From NCBI GenBank assembly GCA_951230915.1, contig OX579639.1:21390001-21454000 (forward strand): 64,000 bases of DNA. The letters run 5' to 3'. Every line of letters starts with the position of its first letter. Position 1 is the stretch's first letter. A program made the position numbers and the translations under genes. The stretch is from Antitrichia curtipendula. Its lineage: Eukaryota > Streptophyta > Bryopsida > Hypnales > Leucodontaceae. The notes beneath the pieces are model-generated. The model was given only the letters and a program-made list of their open reading frames with translations, ran no database searches and was not told where the DNA came from. Of the stretch, positions 61,236-64,000 are shown piece by piece.

Positions 61236-61900
61236 GGTAGAGGGCTTGAGAAGCACTCATTTAAGGAGAAACATGCATCTGTAGAGAAATGCAAGCATGA
61301 GGATATTTTTTACAATTTTTCAAACAGAAGAAAAGTGAGGACCAGTTCATTCAAGATTTTGGTCAAAATTTTTGAAATCATCATGAATTACATATGCTTT
61401 ATGCAAGTTTCAGGGCATAGGATGCTATTTTTACTTATAGGGTGTAGCCCTAATTAATAGAAACATGTTTGTGAATTGAAGAAGTCATTGTAGAAATCAG
61501 GTAATATGATGCGCTGGACGTTCACGTCAGTGCCTAAATGCATGCACATAAAGTCCATACTCAAGCAAAAATGAGAAATTACAAAGATCCCTGCTATTTC
61601 GAGGATGCACTGTATACAAACTACTTTCCGTGTCAGACTCCCCATTGTAAATCAAAATTTAATGCAGCTTATTAACTGCACTTGCATTTTTCCTTCACCT
61701 CTTGAAGCACTCAAATCTGAGCAAGATGCATACATTACTATGATCCCTTTTGACTCATTCACATTCAAAAAACACGCACTTAGGACCTCAATTTCTCACC
61801 CCAACCATGTAGTTCAATTTCAGACACCCTATGCACTATTTTATGCACATTAATAGGGATGGATCTTAATGCCCGAACTGTTCTCAAGCCTTCTACCTTA
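61233..61900 (+). mobile_element. TA-bounded miniature element, short relative of the 28683 foldback
   Basis: TAAGGTAGAGGGCTTGAGAA and the complement of the right end (TAAGGTAGAAGGCTTGAGAA) differ at one of 20 bases. 668 bp long. The right-end flank 'aatgcccgaactgttctcaagcc' matches that of the 28683-30783 element. Confidence 0.82.
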
Positions 61901-64000
61901 ATGTAATTGCTTTCTATCATTCCCATGCAGTAATGGAAGTTTGATTGTACATCAAAAGCACAATTATGCCAAAGTATTGAATTGAATCTAAATCCCTTGC
62001 ATGACCTACTATCTAGGGTGACTTGCCTGTTATCCCCGGTTTTCAATACATAGTTCTCTCCCCCACTCTCCAAAAACCAGGAGCCGTTGGATGGGGGGAA
62101 AAAATTTCCACCCCTCCTCAACAAAAAATCAAGAGCCGTTAGATTTGGATACAAATCTAGATCTGGGCACGAGCACATGTACAAATACAGATACGTATAT
62201 GGACAACAGAATACATATATGGCAAAATACAGATTTATCCCATAATGTTTGCATCTCCCCACTCCCCTTGAAAATTACAAGAGGGGAGGGAGAGGGGTAG
62301 GGGGAGTGGACTGAAAAAAATAATTAATTTAAAATTTTTTAATTTTTAATTCACCCCCCCCTTCCCCCCCTCCCAAAATTTTTTAACTTATTTTGAGAGG
62401 GGGGATTGTGAATTAAAAACTAAATTTTTTAAAATGGTGCATAGTTTATCACTATGCACCATGAAGAGGCAGTAACTGCCTGCCTATAACATATATGTCC
62501 ATAACTGCTTGCATAGTAATACAGCAATGCATGAAAACAAATATGTCCAAAAATATCTTAATGTTCAATAGAAAGAGGTTTATGGGGTGATTTTATTATA
62601 AAAATTGGATAATAGAATATGTACAAAAAACAATTTTAAGTGTAGAATAAAATATCAAACCCATAATGTCTTAATGTGGTGTTGAATATTTACATCCTTG
62701 TCCATTGAATTTGGATGATAAATTTGAATAAATTTAGACCTATAGAATAGTTACATGAAATTCAAAATTCAAATCAATACTAATTTTTGTATATGAATTT
62801 CAACTTATTAGTCCAATTAAAATAGTATTTTGATTAGTTTGATCAAAAAACAAATTAGTTTCACTTAATTTTTTAATATTTCATTGACAAATTATTTTAG
62901 TTGAGCTAATGAGTCAAAATTCATATTAAAAAATATTTTAAAAAACAATAGCACATCAACATTAGAAAACATTGTATTAACATTTAGTAAATCCACTAAT
63001 GAAATTATAACTACTTTCTAACTAAAGAGTCATCAATATCATATGCAAAAAAAGAAACTAAAAAAATGCAAATGACATTCATTTTCAAAAAGACTCAACT
63101 TCCTTTACCCATGACTCAAATTGTAATTCAAAATTCAAAAATTCAACTCTGACAGAAGTTGAATTAAGACAAACAAATGACTATATAAATCTAAGCAAAC
63201 TACTAATACCTCCAAAAGATCACCACACATTCTTCAAAATGATGAATTTTCATCATTGAATAAAAGTTTATGTTGGAATAGTAAACTAAATTGAACATTG
63301 GAATTAAACTTTGAATCAATAGAAGCTCTTTGGATCTCTTGAAAAACTCAAGAATTGCTACTTTCACAATCACATTTATGTTACATTATAACTTTTAGAA
63401 GGCATATGATTTTGTTTTTGAAATAAATTAAAATAATTTGAACTCAAAGGAAGTGGTAAAACAAACCATACAAAGAACTAAACATTGATGGTTTGATGAC
63501 ACAATCAACTATAGTCCAAATTTTTAAGAGAACCAACATCCACTAGATGAATGATGAACACTTTTTACTCCTTAATGAGTAGATGTTCAAATCTTGAACA
63601 ATGGACGAACGCAAACATATTCGGTGCATACAAAAGCTTATTCTTTTCATCCATCTAATTATTGTAAATTCTCCTTGTTTATTTTCTATCATCTATAAAA
63701 TTATATAGATTTTCAAAACTTTTCTTTGCAAATATTCTATAGTTTAAGGAATACAAATAAGTTTGACCTCCGAGAGTAACTTTTTAAGTTCATAAATGAC
63801 CTTTCAAAATGACTAGAATGAATACTTAAAATAAAAACCATGTAAAATCACCACAATTAAAAAAATAAAAATCTGAACTTAAACTTAAAAAAATTCTCAT
63901 GAAAATTATAAGTATTCAATCTTCTATCAACATTAGAAGGTTCTGATTATCATTTCAATTCTTCAAAGACCTTATGCCTAGATCTTTTTACGCATTAACC
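61901..64000. other. AT-rich intergenic DNA with C/G homopolymer palindromes
   Basis: A diverged inverted repeat around C- and G-runs lies at about 62325-62437, and a perfect 12-bp stem with a 5-base loop at 62434-62462. The 160-codon minus-strand frame at 61780-62262 overlaps a transposon end and has no domain. 62463-64000 shows nothing recognisable. Confidence 0.45.

Noticed and set aside
61780..62262. 160-codon minus-strand frame
   Set aside because: It runs across the end of a miniature element into low-complexity DNA and has no recognisable domain.
62434..62462. Bacterial-type terminator
   Set aside because: The surrounding DNA is plant nuclear, the stem is not followed by a T-run, and no gene lies upstream.
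1..64000. CRISPR array, prokaryotic defence island or viral genome
   Set aside because: No regularly spaced repeats with unique spacers, no cas or phage-like proteins; spliced plant genes and plant-type transposons explain the content.

Overview
The window looks like nuclear DNA of a land plant, most likely a non-seed plant such as a bryophyte or lycophyte. Two multi-exon genes with GT-AG introns can be reconstructed, and both belong to plant families: a mitochondrial calcium uptake (MICU-type) EF-hand protein, and a TON1-recruiting-motif / LONGIFOLIA-like protein with the VARLMGL motif and DUF4378. The lineage call is inference. The family calls rest on motifs read directly from the spliced frames.

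Layout. 1-13.2 kb is AT-rich intergenic DNA packed with small non-autonomous DNA transposons, some nested. 13.2-17.7 kb is the MICU gene on the + strand (8 coding exons, 467 aa). 17.7-22.6 kb is less AT-rich and has exon-like islands but no recognisable gene. 22.6-46.3 kb is mostly miniature-transposon territory, with richer tracts of unknown nature near 30.8-33.2, 39.0-40.1 and 43.2-44.6 kb. 46.3-55.3 kb is the TRM-like gene on the + strand: a GC-rich leader, then 6 coding exons encoding 1812 aa. 55.3-64 kb is again AT-rich, with CACTA-type hairpins and a head-to-tail array of three miniature elements.

The two genes do not form a functional unit. MICU acts at the inner mitochondrial membrane on calcium uptake. 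TRM proteins act at cortical microtubules in cell elongation and division-plane control. No tRNA, rRNA, CRISPR or intact transposase gene was seen, and no prokaryotic-style system is present.

The most unusual content is the transposon landscape: a family bounded by TTAA followed by CCCC(T/A), present in at least eight places; a related element nested at a TTAA inside one of them, carrying a roughly 90-bp-arm hairpin; a Mutator-like miniature element with a 10-bp target duplication; and several long hairpins that could feed small-RNA pathways. All of this was done by eye; no alignment or database search was run.
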